Part shown: piece by piece, positions 17,401-27,300 of the stretch
Numbering within the stretch: the first letter of the stretch is position 1
Layout: each line of letters starts with the position of its first letter
Source of the DNA: Sergeia podlipaevii
Taxonomy: Eukaryota > Euglenozoa > Kinetoplastea > Trypanosomatida > Trypanosomatidae
Direction of reading: 5' to 3'
DNA length: 37,959 bases
Assembly: GCA_030849805.1 (NCBI GenBank)
Contig: JASANZ010002040.1
Coordinates: 1-37,959, forward strand
The notes under the pieces: model-generated
The model's database searches: none
Told to the model about the DNA's origin: nothing
The model's input: only the letters and a program-made list of their open reading frames with translations
Made by a program: the position numbers and the translations under genes

Positions 17401-18555
17401 TGCTCCAGCACTTCGCTTCCTTCTGTAGGGAAGTCTGGAGGCTCCTCCCCTTACTTGCGCTCGTTTCAGCATCGCAGGTCGGATTCTCCCGTGAATGTCG
17501 CGAGCAGCGGTTCAAAAGGGGCGCATAGCGGGTCGGCCGCAACCAGCGCCGCTGCCGAAGAGGAGGGCGAGAGCGCCGCGTTGTTCGAGTGGATTGACGT
17601 TCCTTCCTCTGACAGCAGCAGTGACACAATAGAGGTGGGCGAGGAGAATGCACCGGAAATGCAGTATAGCATTCCCATTGACTCTGACTCTGTGCCGCTT
17701 GTCTTTGTAGATGACAACGGCTGTCGCTGGACACGCTCCGTGCAAGCGTTGAGCTCTGGTGCGTACGGTTCAGTTTACCTGGGCATGTCAGAGGATGGAG
17801 TGCAGGTAGCCATCAAGTGCATTTCTCGGCGTCGCCGCGACATTCGCGAGGCCGATCTCAAGGCCGAGATGAGGATGGTTTCCCAGCTGTCACATCCCAA
17901 TATTGCTCAGCACATTTCGTGCAGCGTAATGCCCTCGCACGTGGCTATCATTATGGAGTATGTCCCTGGTGGGTCCTTGCACGCTGCGGTGCAAAACTTT
18001 GGCTATCTTGACGCTACTGTCGCGCGCCGCTTTCTTGTAGGGGTGCTGCGGGGTCTTGAGTACCTTCACTCAAGAGGCATCGTGCACTGTGATGTAAAAC
18101 CTCATAACATGCTCTTTGGCATGGATGGTGTGTGCAAGCTTAGTGACTTTGGTTCCATGGTGCTTGATGCGTCAGACGGGAACCGAAGCTTTACGGAGGA
18201 TATCACACTTAGGGGAACACCCCTATACATGGCCCCGGAGGTCGCCCGCGGAGAGCGATGTACTCCACAGTCTGATGTATTTTCTCTTGGTATTTCGCTG
18301 CTGTGTATGATTCTTGGGCGGTTGCCATGGAAGTGGTCGCCTGCCATGGCTGAAGAAAAGGACGCTGATGCCCTTCAGTCCCTACTACATAATGATGCAC
18401 GTTTCGTACAGAGCCTCGGGAGAGGAGAGGTGGTACCCGATATTCCTGAGTCACTGGGCGGCGAGGTGTATAACTTCGTAAAAGCATGCTGCAATGAAGA
18501 TCCACTCAAGCGTCCAAGCGCGCAGGAGTTGCTGTCCTTTCCCTTTATCTTATAG
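14431..18555 (+). CDS. Receptor-like membrane STE11-type kinase A with pseudo-cyclase domain (RDK1-like)
   Basis: A 1374-residue protein. A hydrophobic helix at about 77-104 and another at about 338-366 flank a 230-residue region with several N-x-S/T sites, predicted to be lumenal or external. A cyclase-like domain follows (about 579-762), with an F-G-A-H-x-P-M-P-M-H-A core and V-G-T-F-G-A; the first metal Asp of active cyclases is not seen. A TPR-like helix pair (about 777-818) and a Ser-rich linker precede the kinase (about 1100-1374): S-S-G-A-Y-G (1108-1113, first Gly lost), Lys1129, H-C-D (1219-1221), DFG at 1239, A-P-E at 1268. It resembles T. brucei RDK1, a membrane STE11-like repressor of differentiation; orthology is inferred. 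Its paralogue lies 5.8 kb downstream, beyond one unrelated gene. Confidence 0.8.
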   Translation: MPCATPKVASTAALSPVPELSLQQRPLAGNELLLAPTVFPYPTSHVGSMPVPAVVATAEAVGKTGFRQLHERRYRVSSLCLIMTVMCVGVLMVGVGSFLPAFMIGCKEATYAANVVRQHTAASVVGTYTSIVTGVPQSFVPSSSSCGSAEDVVNDVGSSFCDERWANLTVSEPNVKLLQEFRNLPEFWDDAYVMFDMDGYSPAYIAAMQLHNSVMTNHRANVRRSFHQSGRYLVLDTISGAIVRHSWNQTVPADTVFLPQNVTDPLMKTALDQLVQEGPDGTLLSALAARNARHFKFFNGKRKVRALVRIIPVGQVGSTNLTLISVTLDYAFSFLMHRRVIYLYLATAHLVTLIILTAYYIASRIGISLNRLSLALQLSSNLQFNAFTHTIEHSHFTEVLWIQVLYLHLQKRLMLLKAALPGTLLVSLPEEADEGGAKGDNYDDSASANTETETRPPTVPTTPGMKPNVGNSSGGIEGGGERVTDEKEIAVSDVIPPLSAAQYEGLPTTTQRQLNDSGLYRNSSEGSGSSGSGGHRCTSSSLVTTQHSQHQHRDMQSSSPLQTPDDLTRISTRWRKAMQLNTKIFNEQVNVLSKCYCTVLVAVRRYTKGQVSHESWNTFVEVADVVAAEFNGCLEFLRPDRAVITFGAHMPMPMHASRGCQCALAMWQRLPPRDRNEIDVLVDSNEFFVGTFGARRGRKGRAVSGVMHMLELVAFISTRPTGVVMATQSAVTHLPDHCSIPVIAVRVQEDPLPVFLCELRDVTEGADITPLSVCAKRFRAAFHYRCQGWYSAALRIYKKIGPEDATAMRLMHRCAVHIEAGDTKPDICECPEKKMVLYDCHEKLTGAGAFVRAMNTYIEQLDKDGSLYKPGRVAPFDAAALMFPRPAAVPVHGAEDAEKPEMMPVRMSTTSKRGGGACLQSPVGGLSNLAVVGGSGAGATMRSGTIASSVQSLPSRASECATATPKGSPIVRQGSLHVTTMSSVVSTEAPCSSTSLPSVGKSGGSSPYLRSFQHRRSDSPVNVASSGSKGAHSGSAATSAAAEEEGESAALFEWIDVPSSDSSSDTIEVGEENAPEMQYSIPIDSDSVPLVFVDDNGCRWTRSVQALSSGAYGSVYLGMSEDGVQVAIKCISRRRRDIREADLKAEMRMVSQLSHPNIAQHISCSVMPSHVAIIMEYVPGGSLHAAVQNFGYLDATVARRFLVGVLRGLEYLHSRGIVHCDVKPHNMLFGMDGVCKLSDFGSMVLDASDGNRSFTEDITLRGTPLYMAPEVARGERCTPQSDVFSLGISLLCMILGRLPWKWSPAMAEEKDADALQSLLHNDARFVQSLGRGEVVPDIPESLGGEVYNFVKACCNEDPLKRPSAQELLSFPFIL

Positions 18556-18825
18556 TGAATACTATTTATAACCCGTTATAGTCGTGAGAGACAGAATTGC
18601 AAAAAGTATATATATATGCGGGTGTGGCTGTGCAAGAGTCTTGAGTGAGAAAAAAGTAGTATATATTAGCGATAGGTGCTCAGTCCCCGCTCAGATTATT
18701 ATACTCAACGGCTCGCTTTTTAAAAAAAATTTCTCTTTTTTTTTCTTTTTCCCCATATCTACTGTGAAATGAAGTGAAAAGTGCGTGCATTTGTGTGCAT
18801 CTGTCTCTCGTTGTATTTGCGTGTA

Positions 18826-18942
18826 TGTGTAAAACTGTATATGGATATTGCCAAGGACACTTTAGAGATAGAAAAGAGATTTTGGCAATAGTAGTAATAA
18901 TAATAATAACAAATGCTAAAATACTGTATACGGTTTTACACA
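18826..18942 (+). other. Nested inverted repeat in the 3' UTR of receptor kinase A
   Basis: The outer arms 18826-18841 and 18927-18942 pair over 16 positions, with 15 Watson-Crick pairs and one G-U. Inside them the arms 18846-18854 and 18892-18900 pair perfectly over 9 bases (TATTGCCAA with TTGGCAATA). The inner loop is 37 bases and the right bulge is an ATA-rich stretch. It is a predicted RNA stem in the UTR, or the remains of a small inverted-repeat element. Function unknown. Confidence 0.6.
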
Positions 18943-19042
18943 CGACCGCGTCAGCATCTGAAGAACGATGCATAGTTGTGCACACATATATATATGCATT
19001 GCTGTTTGTTTGCTTTCATAATGTTCTGCTTTGTTAATTCCG

Positions 19043-19101
19043 CACTGCCCTACACTCTTCCTTATTGTTTATTCGTACACGAAGATATGTCTTCGGCAGT
19101 G
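19043..19101 (+). other. Second folded element downstream of receptor kinase A
   Basis: Arms CACTGCC (19043-19049) and GGCAGTG (19095-19101) are complementary. Directly inside the right arm is a hairpin CGAAGA-TATG-TCTTCG (19080-19095) with a four-base loop. The two helices share base 19095, so one of them shortens by one pair. Confidence 0.45.
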
Positions 19102-19456
19102 TGTCCTCTCACGTTTTTTTCTTCAAATGTGCATGTGTATGTGCCTGATTTGCTTTTCTTTTTTCACTTCTTTAACTACAGGATATTGAACACTTTCATT
19201 CTTTGCTAATTTTGTTTATTATTTCTATCACGATTATTATTTCTACTTGATTTTTTTAAGGAACTGTATCAACTGGTTTTTATTTGAAAAAAAAAAATCA
19301 TAAGTAAATGAGGCTGCAAGTTCGTATATATATTTCAATGTGCTGGGATCTCACGTTGTTATCTTCTTTTCTATTATTGTGCGAAACTTGCTCTTTTTTT
19401 TTGCTGCTTTTGTTTCCTTGTGTCTCGCTCTCTGTATATATGTCTCTTATATATTG

Positions 19457-19458
19457 AG
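19457..19458 (+). promoter_or_regulatory. Possible spliced-leader acceptor (AG) for the PIF1-like gene
   Basis: First AG after the T/C tract at 19383-19437, giving about 100 bases of 5' UTR with no upstream ATG. A stronger-looking tract with TAG at 19541-19555 would leave only 5 bases before the ATG at 19561, which is unusually short. Confidence 0.35.
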
Positions 19459-19560
19459 TCTTTGTTTCTTTATCTTTGTATATATTCATCAGCCACAGCA
19501 AAAGAAAACACAAATTTTCTAACTTTATACACTGACTCCTATTTTTTTTTTGTAGTTGCT

Positions 19561-22458
19561 ATGCGGTCTTTCTTCTTCAATTCATGGAAACATGTACAGA
19601 GTAATAGAGAATGGAAGCGGCTTTTGATTGCACTCAATCATTCTTCTCCGGTACTGTTCGTTACAGGTAGTAGCCGCTCTTCCCTCATCTCCATGTATCA
19701 GGGTTTGCCACCTGCACTCGCCGAATGCCAGTGCAAGCGAAGCTCGAAGGCAAAACAGGCGGGAAAATGCTCATCACGCCAAGATGTGGTGCGAGTAGTT
19801 ACCCATGAACTGGCCGCCAAGGGTCCTACATACTGCAATAAAAATAACTGTTACGTGGAGCTAGGCGCTGCGGAAGACGTTAGTGATGAACTGAGCGGGG
19901 AAAACAAGCCTAGCATAGTAGACCCAAGAGCTTTTACAGAGGCATTTATGAAGACTCGTTCGCGCCGACCGCAAGAGAAGCGAACCTCATCACATGCTGA
20001 GACTTGGCACAGTGGCTCGCGATGGGTAGTACCACGATTTGTCTTTAGCAGTAAAGAAATCTTTGAAGTACTTTGGCGGTGGGGCCAACTGGCACCGCAA
20101 GGCTGCAAGGCGCCGCCACAGCCAAGTACACCTAAATACCAATCAAAAACAGAAGGGCGTATGTGTCCCTGCAAGGTAATCTTTTTCATTAACACAGATG
20201 TTAGTAGTGTTGGTCTGTCACAGATATCGGACAAGATGCAAAGCAACTCTGATAGCGCAATCGCATTTGTAAGCACAACATGTGGCGTTGGGCAGCTACT
20301 CCAGTCTATGAAGTGGTGTGGTGCAGATGACCTCATTCCTCTCTTACACTTGAGAGACGATACTACAGAAAGTGTCACTGTGAAGAGAAGAGATGACAAA
20401 GATCGATGTATGGCGCAGTGTGAGAGGGAGCGGTGGTTCTTTCACTCAGTAGGTGTCCATCATCCTCACCTGCTCTCTCCTCAACTGTCTGGACCTGCGC
20501 GCGAACTGTCTGCCGCCGAACATGTCACTTTAGTACTCAATGCATCTCCGTCATTCCCGCCAACCCCGTGGCTTTCTCCCTGCGTGCACAGCTCCATCGC
20601 CAGTGCAGAGGCGGCTGAAGCACGTGCGCATGGCGTCAACATGGCGCAAGGAGCAGCGTTAGTGGCGTTGGGCGAAGTTCATGCTCGGCATGGACGGGCG
20701 ATGAAAGCAGGAAAAGATGACGCGCCTCGTTATGTGCGTCGGTACGCTCCACTAGTGGCAACTGAGAGTTCGTTTCTTCAGTCACAGATTTGCCTTTCTG
20801 ATGTTTTTCTCATGCAATATGCTCCAGAGCTGGTGGTACCGCTTGAGAAGTTTCCCTGGGATGCGGTGAGTGGGGGAAGGGCTGATGATGAACTCGCCCG
20901 TTTAAAACGCCTGGTAAAAAAAGCACTAAAAACCTCTCATGCATACAGCCGGCTTCCTCGCCATCAGCTAACTGTAGGCCACCCTGTACGGGATGCAGCA
21001 ATGATCGAGGCCACCCAGAGGCTCGTAAAACAGATGAGCAGCACGCGCTGTGTCCTGTCGTGGCGCGCAACAGATCCCGCAGAGCCCTTTATACCTCGTC
21101 TTGCCTTCTGCATATCTTACGAACACTATCTCTCCAAGCTGTGTCGCCTTCGCGGCTGGCAGACAAGCTCAAGACGACCTGACTTAACAATGGAAACGTT
21201 GCTGCGCAGCACTCTTCTGCTCCTTCGGCACTGTGGTTGGGCACTCGTTTTTCAAGATCGACATGATACGTGGCCCTCAGCGGTGCGGCGCGATTCTTAT
21301 GAAGTGCTATTTCCTGATACCGCTACGAGCAGCAACTCGTTGCTTGCAAGTGTTCGGCAGGCGGTGTCTGCTTTGAAGGAAACTGGTGGTGACGTCACAA
21401 CAGCCACTTGGCTAACACAGGTGAATAGCCCGACTTCTCCTAAAGTACCACCGCCGGCGCGCATTGTGAGCAGTGTCAGCCCTGAGATTTGGCAGGCAGC
21501 ACTGGTGCCGGAGTCATCCTCTTTATTGTTGTGGGTCGGTGCGCGTGTGGTTTTTCAGAATGGTCGCACGGGCACCGTTGTTGGCTTTCGGAGAGCACCC
21601 AGGTCTTTCGAGAAGGGGGAAATAGATATGATTCTGGCAACCTGCAACGCACAGGAGGAACAGTTAAGTGCTGGATATCGCGAGTTCGTCGCTTTCAACG
21701 CTGGCCGTCACTGGCGACAGGACTTGGACCGCTGGCAGGCTTGTCTTCCTGCCCATCAGTGCGACTTAGAGCGTGATGAATGGCCGGTGGTGCACCTTGA
21801 TGGTACCTATCGCGTTGTGCTGGTACTGCCAACGGTTGTTACGCGTGTCGCAGTGCAATACCCTACGACTTGTTTTGTATCCGCTCAACAGCAACATGTG
21901 AAGTATTCTTGCCGGTACATTGATTGTGAGAAGCCACAGGACGAACAAACAGCCGCCGCTACTGAGTTGCTGCCAATAATTATGCCAACCTCTAGTTCTC
22001 GCTCTGATTCCTGCGCTCAGGTCGCAGGATCTAATAAAGGCGAGTTTGTAGACTTGCAATGGAATCTCTTGCAAGATGGAATACAGGAGCAGGCGCCCAT
22101 GGTCTCAGTTATCTCTCTTCCTTTGCAATTAGAAGTTCACGAAACCGTCACTTCAGTTTTCCTCGCAGCCGCACTTCTCCGTTGGCCAACGCCAGTGAAG
22201 CAAGAATGCACTGAGACACGGCGCAAACAGAAGCCTTTTTCTGCTGAGGTATCAAATTTAGACGTGAAATGGTGCCACTTGCATTTGTGCCGTAAGCGTA
22301 TGATTCTCACAGACACCTCGATTCATTCTTCAGCCGCAACTGATATTCCCCTACGCACCCGCCGAGTCGCTTCTCCTGAGGTTTCGCAAAGTGAGTACGC
22401 TTGCATTGCCTCCTTTCTTAGGCAGAACGTCTTGATAGGTGCATCAAAGCGCGGCTAA
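19561..22458 (+). CDS. Hypothetical protein resembling a degenerate PIF1-family helicase
   Basis: A 965-residue protein from the first in-frame ATG. I do not recognise it with confidence. Its order of features follows PIF1 helicases: an E-W-x-x-L-L-x-A-L segment then P-V-L-F-V-T-G-S-S-R-S-S (about 30-41) where PIF1 has P-V-F-x-T-G-S-A-G-T-G-K-S; a strand K-V-I-F-F-I-N-T-D (about 210) where motif III would fall; V-G-A-R-V-V-F-Q-N-G-R-T-G-T-V-V-G-F (about 656-673), like the C-terminal beta-rich part of PIF1; and S-L-P-L-Q-L-E-V-H-E (about 850) where PIF1 has P-L-x-L-A-W-A-x-S-I-H-K. The Walker A Gly-Lys-Ser and an acidic Walker B are not seen, so ATPase activity is not expected. It sits between the two receptor-kinase paralogues. 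An unrelated lineage-specific protein remains possible. Confidence 0.7.
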   Translation: MRSFFFNSWKHVQSNREWKRLLIALNHSSPVLFVTGSSRSSLISMYQGLPPALAECQCKRSSKAKQAGKCSSRQDVVRVVTHELAAKGPTYCNKNNCYVELGAAEDVSDELSGENKPSIVDPRAFTEAFMKTRSRRPQEKRTSSHAETWHSGSRWVVPRFVFSSKEIFEVLWRWGQLAPQGCKAPPQPSTPKYQSKTEGRMCPCKVIFFINTDVSSVGLSQISDKMQSNSDSAIAFVSTTCGVGQLLQSMKWCGADDLIPLLHLRDDTTESVTVKRRDDKDRCMAQCERERWFFHSVGVHHPHLLSPQLSGPARELSAAEHVTLVLNASPSFPPTPWLSPCVHSSIASAEAAEARAHGVNMAQGAALVALGEVHARHGRAMKAGKDDAPRYVRRYAPLVATESSFLQSQICLSDVFLMQYAPELVVPLEKFPWDAVSGGRADDELARLKRLVKKALKTSHAYSRLPRHQLTVGHPVRDAAMIEATQRLVKQMSSTRCVLSWRATDPAEPFIPRLAFCISYEHYLSKLCRLRGWQTSSRRPDLTMETLLRSTLLLLRHCGWALVFQDRHDTWPSAVRRDSYEVLFPDTATSSNSLLASVRQAVSALKETGGDVTTATWLTQVNSPTSPKVPPPARIVSSVSPEIWQAALVPESSSLLLWVGARVVFQNGRTGTVVGFRRAPRSFEKGEIDMILATCNAQEEQLSAGYREFVAFNAGRHWRQDLDRWQACLPAHQCDLERDEWPVVHLDGTYRVVLVLPTVVTRVAVQYPTTCFVSAQQQHVKYSCRYIDCEKPQDEQTAAATELLPIIMPTSSSRSDSCAQVAGSNKGEFVDLQWNLLQDGIQEQAPMVSVISLPLQLEVHETVTSVFLAAALLRWPTPVKQECTETRRKQKPFSAEVSNLDVKWCHLHLCRKRMILTDTSIHSSAATDIPLRTRRVASPEVSQSEYACIASFLRQNVLIGASKRG

Positions 22459-24336
22459 AATTACTGTTGTGCTTTTTTATTTTAGCGGCATTGTGTGTTT
22501 TTTTTTTTTTTTGAAAATTCATTGCATAAGGAACTTTTATTTTTGTTATCATCGTTATTTTTTTGTTTATAAAATAAAATCATTTTTTGCTCAACACTTG
22601 CTTGCAGTACTTGAAGAGATACTCGAGCGATCAGATAGTGGATCATACTCATCCACCTCTTCTTTTTTCTTCTCTTTTTTTAACACATATATACACACGG
22701 TCAATATTTTTCTTTACTGGCTCAAAACTAAACAAAAAATTCATACGCATATACATAATGTGTCATGACATCAACTTTACACTGCTTTCTTTTTTAAGCA
22801 TTCCGTCCTTTACTATTATGTTTTAAATGATTATCTTGCTTCACTTTTGCATGCAATTTTCAATTCTGGTTTTATGTTCTTCCTTCTTTTGTACTTGCCC
22901 CTTGCTTTTCCTTCTTGACAGCGGTTCTATTCGCTATTACGATTCGGTAAAAAAAAAGTACGAAGTTTAGAGCATTGCTGTAGCGTGTCTTTTTTTTTTG
23001 CCTTTCACCCACTTCTACTAGATCTTAAGGTCACATATTTATTTATTCAAAGAATAGTATATATAAGACAAACGCAAAAAGATAGCCTAAGGCAGCTGCG
23101 GATACAGCATATCACGTCGTAATCGCATTCATAACTATATATACCGTCGAAAGAACAAATCCAGGGTCAAGATCTCCTGATAGGAACGTGTTGGTATCAC
23201 AAGTACGCTATATTCACTTTCAAGAGTAGTTTTTTTTTATCTTTTTGCTTTATCTCCTTCTTTTTTTTTTTTAAAAAAAAAAACTCTATTTGAAAGTTCC
23301 TGTTGCATTTGCCGCAACATTTTATTGCGCGTGTGCAGCTCGTCAGGACTTTCTTTTCTCCATTTACGCTTTTCGTCGATATATATATATATGTTTCTTT
23401 TTCTTCCTAAATACATCTTTTTATAAAAGGAATTGCTAGTTGTCTCAGTTTTTTCTCACTTTTTTTTTTTTGTAGAGCACTGGCTAAATTATTATACATT
23501 TTGTCCGCATTCTGGAGAGCATCTCTTAGCAAATAGGGATTTTGCTTTGCCTCTCTCCCTTTTTTTCTTTGCTTTTTTTTTTTGAAAAACAAATTCAATT
23601 GTCTTTCAAGCTCCGACGCATACAGTATCGCCAGAAGATAAAACTGGTGAAAGAAAGGAAAAGTTATATTATCAACAAAAGCACACTTATTGTAATTGTG
23701 GCCTGCATCTTCCCTAAGTAAAGCAGGAGCCGTTGGCTGCATTTATCTTTTTTTTTCTTTTTCTTTTGAGCCTACAGGCAAAAATAGCAACTATAAATTG
23801 ATAGGCCTCTTTTTGAACTTGATTATATTCATTGTGTTTTTTCCCCTCCTTTTCCCCTTTTACGTTGGGCTTTGAAGAAAGAAAAGGTGTGAGAAGCTAC
23901 TGAATACGGACTCGGATACCTACAAATTTAGCACCACCTTTCATACAATTATATATTTTGTGCTTCTCTGTGAGTGTTTTTTTTTTTTTGAGGTCTATAT
24001 CCAACTCACGAAGTCCGCAGTGGTCTTACTACTTTGGTTGATTATCACTATTTCCATTTAAGAGGACGGATTTTTGTCATATATATTTGTTTGTATGTTT
24101 ATGAAAAGAAGTTGATCTTTGTAACATATATACTGCTTTCTTTTAACTCAGTTTTTTTAAACCCTTTTTCTTCCTTTTGCAATACTGCTGCTCCAGGGAT
24201 TAACTGAAAACAGTAGCGAGGCATCTCGCAACAACTGGCGTCTACTCCATCTTTCTTACACTATACACCTGCACGCAAAAACAGACACGCACACAGCTAG
24301 TGAGTTAGCGGGAGAAAAAGATAGAGAGGTATACAC
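22459..24336 (+). other. Long AT-rich intergenic region before receptor kinase B
   Basis: About 1.9 kb with many T-runs (22499-22512, 22989-22999, 23262-23271, 23460-23471, 23977-23989), A-runs and TA runs. A slightly GC-richer island at about 23070-23220 has no ORF or RNA-gene boxes that I can defend; AGATCTT at 23020-23026 is complementary to 23169-23175, possibly by chance. The last 140 bases (24197-24336) are free of ATG and fit a 5' UTR. Confidence 0.55.
24195..24196 (+). promoter_or_regulatory. Probable spliced-leader acceptor (AG) for receptor kinase B
   Basis: AG of CTCCAG after the T/C tract at 24149-24180. It leaves a 140-base 5' UTR with no ATG. Confidence 0.5.
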
Positions 24337-27300
24337 ATGCAGAACAAGAACGTGTTTGATGGCTTGCGTAGAGCAAATCCTGCTAGAGAGTCGATGAGAG
24401 CACCAGAGGACGTACCCCCAGGGGCTGTTTTTCAGGAAACAAGCGCGGACATGAACGCGACAGCTTTCTCTCCAATCTACGCAAGTGGGGCTCCTCTAAG
24501 CCGGCGTAGCACTAGCACTTTGGCGGCACAGGTGTCAGACCTGGCTTTCCAGCAGGCTGCTAGCTTTAGCGTCGACGCTACCAACGACAGCTGCAACACC
24601 CCCAGTCGTACCATTACTGCATACCAGCAACATAGTGAAGCCACCGGGCTACCTACGACAGCGCCTCACACGCCTCTCCGCAATCAGAACAACAACTCGC
24701 GCGGCGTGTATTCCTCAACGACGTCGATGAGTGAGAAGAGATGGCAGCGGAGTCAAAACTCATTGTGCAGCACGCCAACTCCCAAGGGCTTGCTCAAGAA
24801 AAAACACAATGCAGCATCAGCAGCAGCCGCAAAGCTTTCTAGTGGGCTACAGCATCGACACATGGACGTCAACGCCATTACCGCTGCCTCTCCGGAAACA
24901 AAGCAAAACCAGGAGTCGTACGCACCCATCTTCTCTCTTCCGATTGTGCTCCCAAATTACAGTCAGAGTAGCCACAGCACTGGTGACTCGCGCATTCTGT
25001 TTCAAAACAGCCGCGGAGACGATGATGCCGACGTGAGTGACCTGGAGGGCCGCGGGCTACACACTGATCACTCTAACACGACAGATGCCACAGAGCGAGT
25101 AATCATCAAGAACCCCTTCTCCAGTTCTGCCACGGATACTGATGATAGCAGCGTGTGCTGGGGCGACGAGTTCGACATAAAGAAAGGCGAGGATTGCCGT
25201 GGCCTGGTTGGTCTTTCTCACAGCGGCGGGGGTCTTGGTGACGAACTGGATTGCTACGTGAATGCGCACGACGACGACAATCTACTTTCCACCTCTCTCT
25301 CTGATAACGCCCCCTTCGACAGCGATGACGACGAGGACGGTGGCCAAAGAGCACATTGTCGCATTAGTAGCGTTCTCGCAGTAGCGATTCTCATGTGTGT
25401 TGGTGTCGTCGTGGTGGGCTTACTTGGGTTCCTGCCGTTCTACCTTATCAGCTTCAAAGCCAACACTTCCACTACTGAGTTTCTTCTCACGGAAACAATG
25501 AAAGGAGTGTCTTCCATTACGCAGAACAGTGTGGCAATGTTGCCGGCTTTTGTGCAAATCATCACCTTCAACTATATTAAACGGCAATCGACAACCCAGT
25601 CAGAGGTGAACCTGCCCGACGATCCAGCGAAGCTCATGTCGTCTCTGCTGGCAGTGCTCACACGCTTTCGTCCCTCTATCCAGTTCTTGCGCTTCGTCTA
25701 CACCGGAGGCCTCTACACCAGCGCTGACTACCACGACAACTTTTCACACGCCTACGGCGCGTACAACACAGAGGCGGCGGTGTCTATTGAGTACCAAGCT
25801 CATTCAAACGGCACGCTGGTGGAACCTCCTGTTGAAGGTGGCGAGATTGACTTTAGGGATGAGCTTACACGTAGTAACGGACCGCTCCGGCGCATCGTGA
25901 ACGAATGGGCCGCAAACCACTCTAACAATGATCGCTGGCTGCGTGATTCGGTAAATGTTACCTCTATTTATTTTACCTACGTACTACCATTCAGTGTCGA
26001 CACAACGCTTGGGTACTGTGAAGCAGGTCTGCCGCCAGGAAACGTCATCCAAGAGACCAAGAAGCTCATCCCCGCACTGCGCAAACATGGGCACTTGGTC
26101 GTGCTGGACAGTGAGCGCGGTATCGTGCTGGAGAACACATGGGGACAGGACTCTATCAGCAGCATGACCGGCCCTGATGGCTCTGAGATGTACAAGTCGC
26201 TGTCGATTGAGGACGTTGATGATCCTTTTATGATGGCTGGCATACGTGAGGTGCAGTATCGGGGCGGATTCGACAAAGTGTTGGGCAGCCAAAACTCCTC
26301 GGTGGTGGAGTTCCGCTATGACAACGGCCATGCCTACCTACAGCTAACGCGAGTCACTGACAACTATGGTCTCAACATCATTTTCGGTGTCACAGTGCTC
26401 ACATCAGATTTTGAGAGCGCGTTCCGGACTGCTCGTTATGTGGTGATCGCCGTCACTGTCAGCGTTGTCGTCATTGCAGCTGGTATTGCTATTCTGATTG
26501 CGTGCCAGGTGGTGAAGCCGCTGAAGAAGCTCGTCCCTGAGCTACAGCGGGCCTCACAGCTGGAGATTACGCCGGATAGCGATTCAGACTTAAAGGGAGG
26601 CAAAGCGAAGAAGCGGGGTCCACGGTACATGATCACGGAGATCTACGACATACAGAGCGCGTACAAGCAGCTCAAGGACAGCTTACTGGAAATGAAGTCG
26701 TTTGTTCCGCAGGCTGTCATGACAAATGCGGAGGATAGCGCTATGCACGAGGGACTGGATGAATACAACCTGGCTACGCTGGTGTCCGGCAACAGTGGTG
26801 CTCCTCCGAGACGAGACATGCGCCTTAACACGAAGATATTTAAGGACCACATCAACCAGTTCAAAAAGCGTACATACACTCTTGTCATTATTGAGCTGCA
26901 TGCCCGAGTCGACGTCATGTCGCACTGTGTCATTGCCGACATCATCACTGAGAACGTGAGCCTTTATTGTGGTTGCGTAGAGCAACTTGGGCATAATCAT
27001 CTTCTCATCAGCTTTGGTGCCCACTCCCCGCTCCCTATGCATGCACTGAAAGGATGCAACTTTGCGCTCGATGTGATGAATCGACTGCCGGAGTCAATGC
27101 GCAAGTACTTTGTCTTACTTGTTGACAGCAATGAGTTTATGGTGGGCACGTGCGGTGCGAACAAGCGTAACTCACGTGTAGTGTTTGGTACTTCGCACAT
27201 GCTTGAGATCACGCGTATTCTCTGGGATATTGACTGCCACGTTGCCGCTACTCCAACAACGACCTCGCATCTGCCAGAGAACCAGTCCATCCCGATCGAG

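Larger units (their letters stand above)
18556..19560 (+). other. Kinase A 3' UTR and 5' flank of the PIF1-like gene
   Basis: About 1 kb of AT-rich DNA without a convincing gene. It contains TA runs (18607-18617, 18986-18996), a T-run (18729-18752), an (ATA)n stretch (18895-18909), a nested inverted repeat (18826-18942), a second folded element (19043-19101) and T/C tracts at about 19383-19437 and 19541-19551. Confidence 0.6.

Noticed and set aside
19420..19560. Upstream extension of the PIF1-like frame
   Set aside because: No ATG in it; it translates a polypyrimidine region and probably is 5' UTR.
19851..20399. Minus-strand frame of 182 codons inside the PIF1-like gene
   Set aside because: Antisense shadow; the forward frame is longer and continuous.
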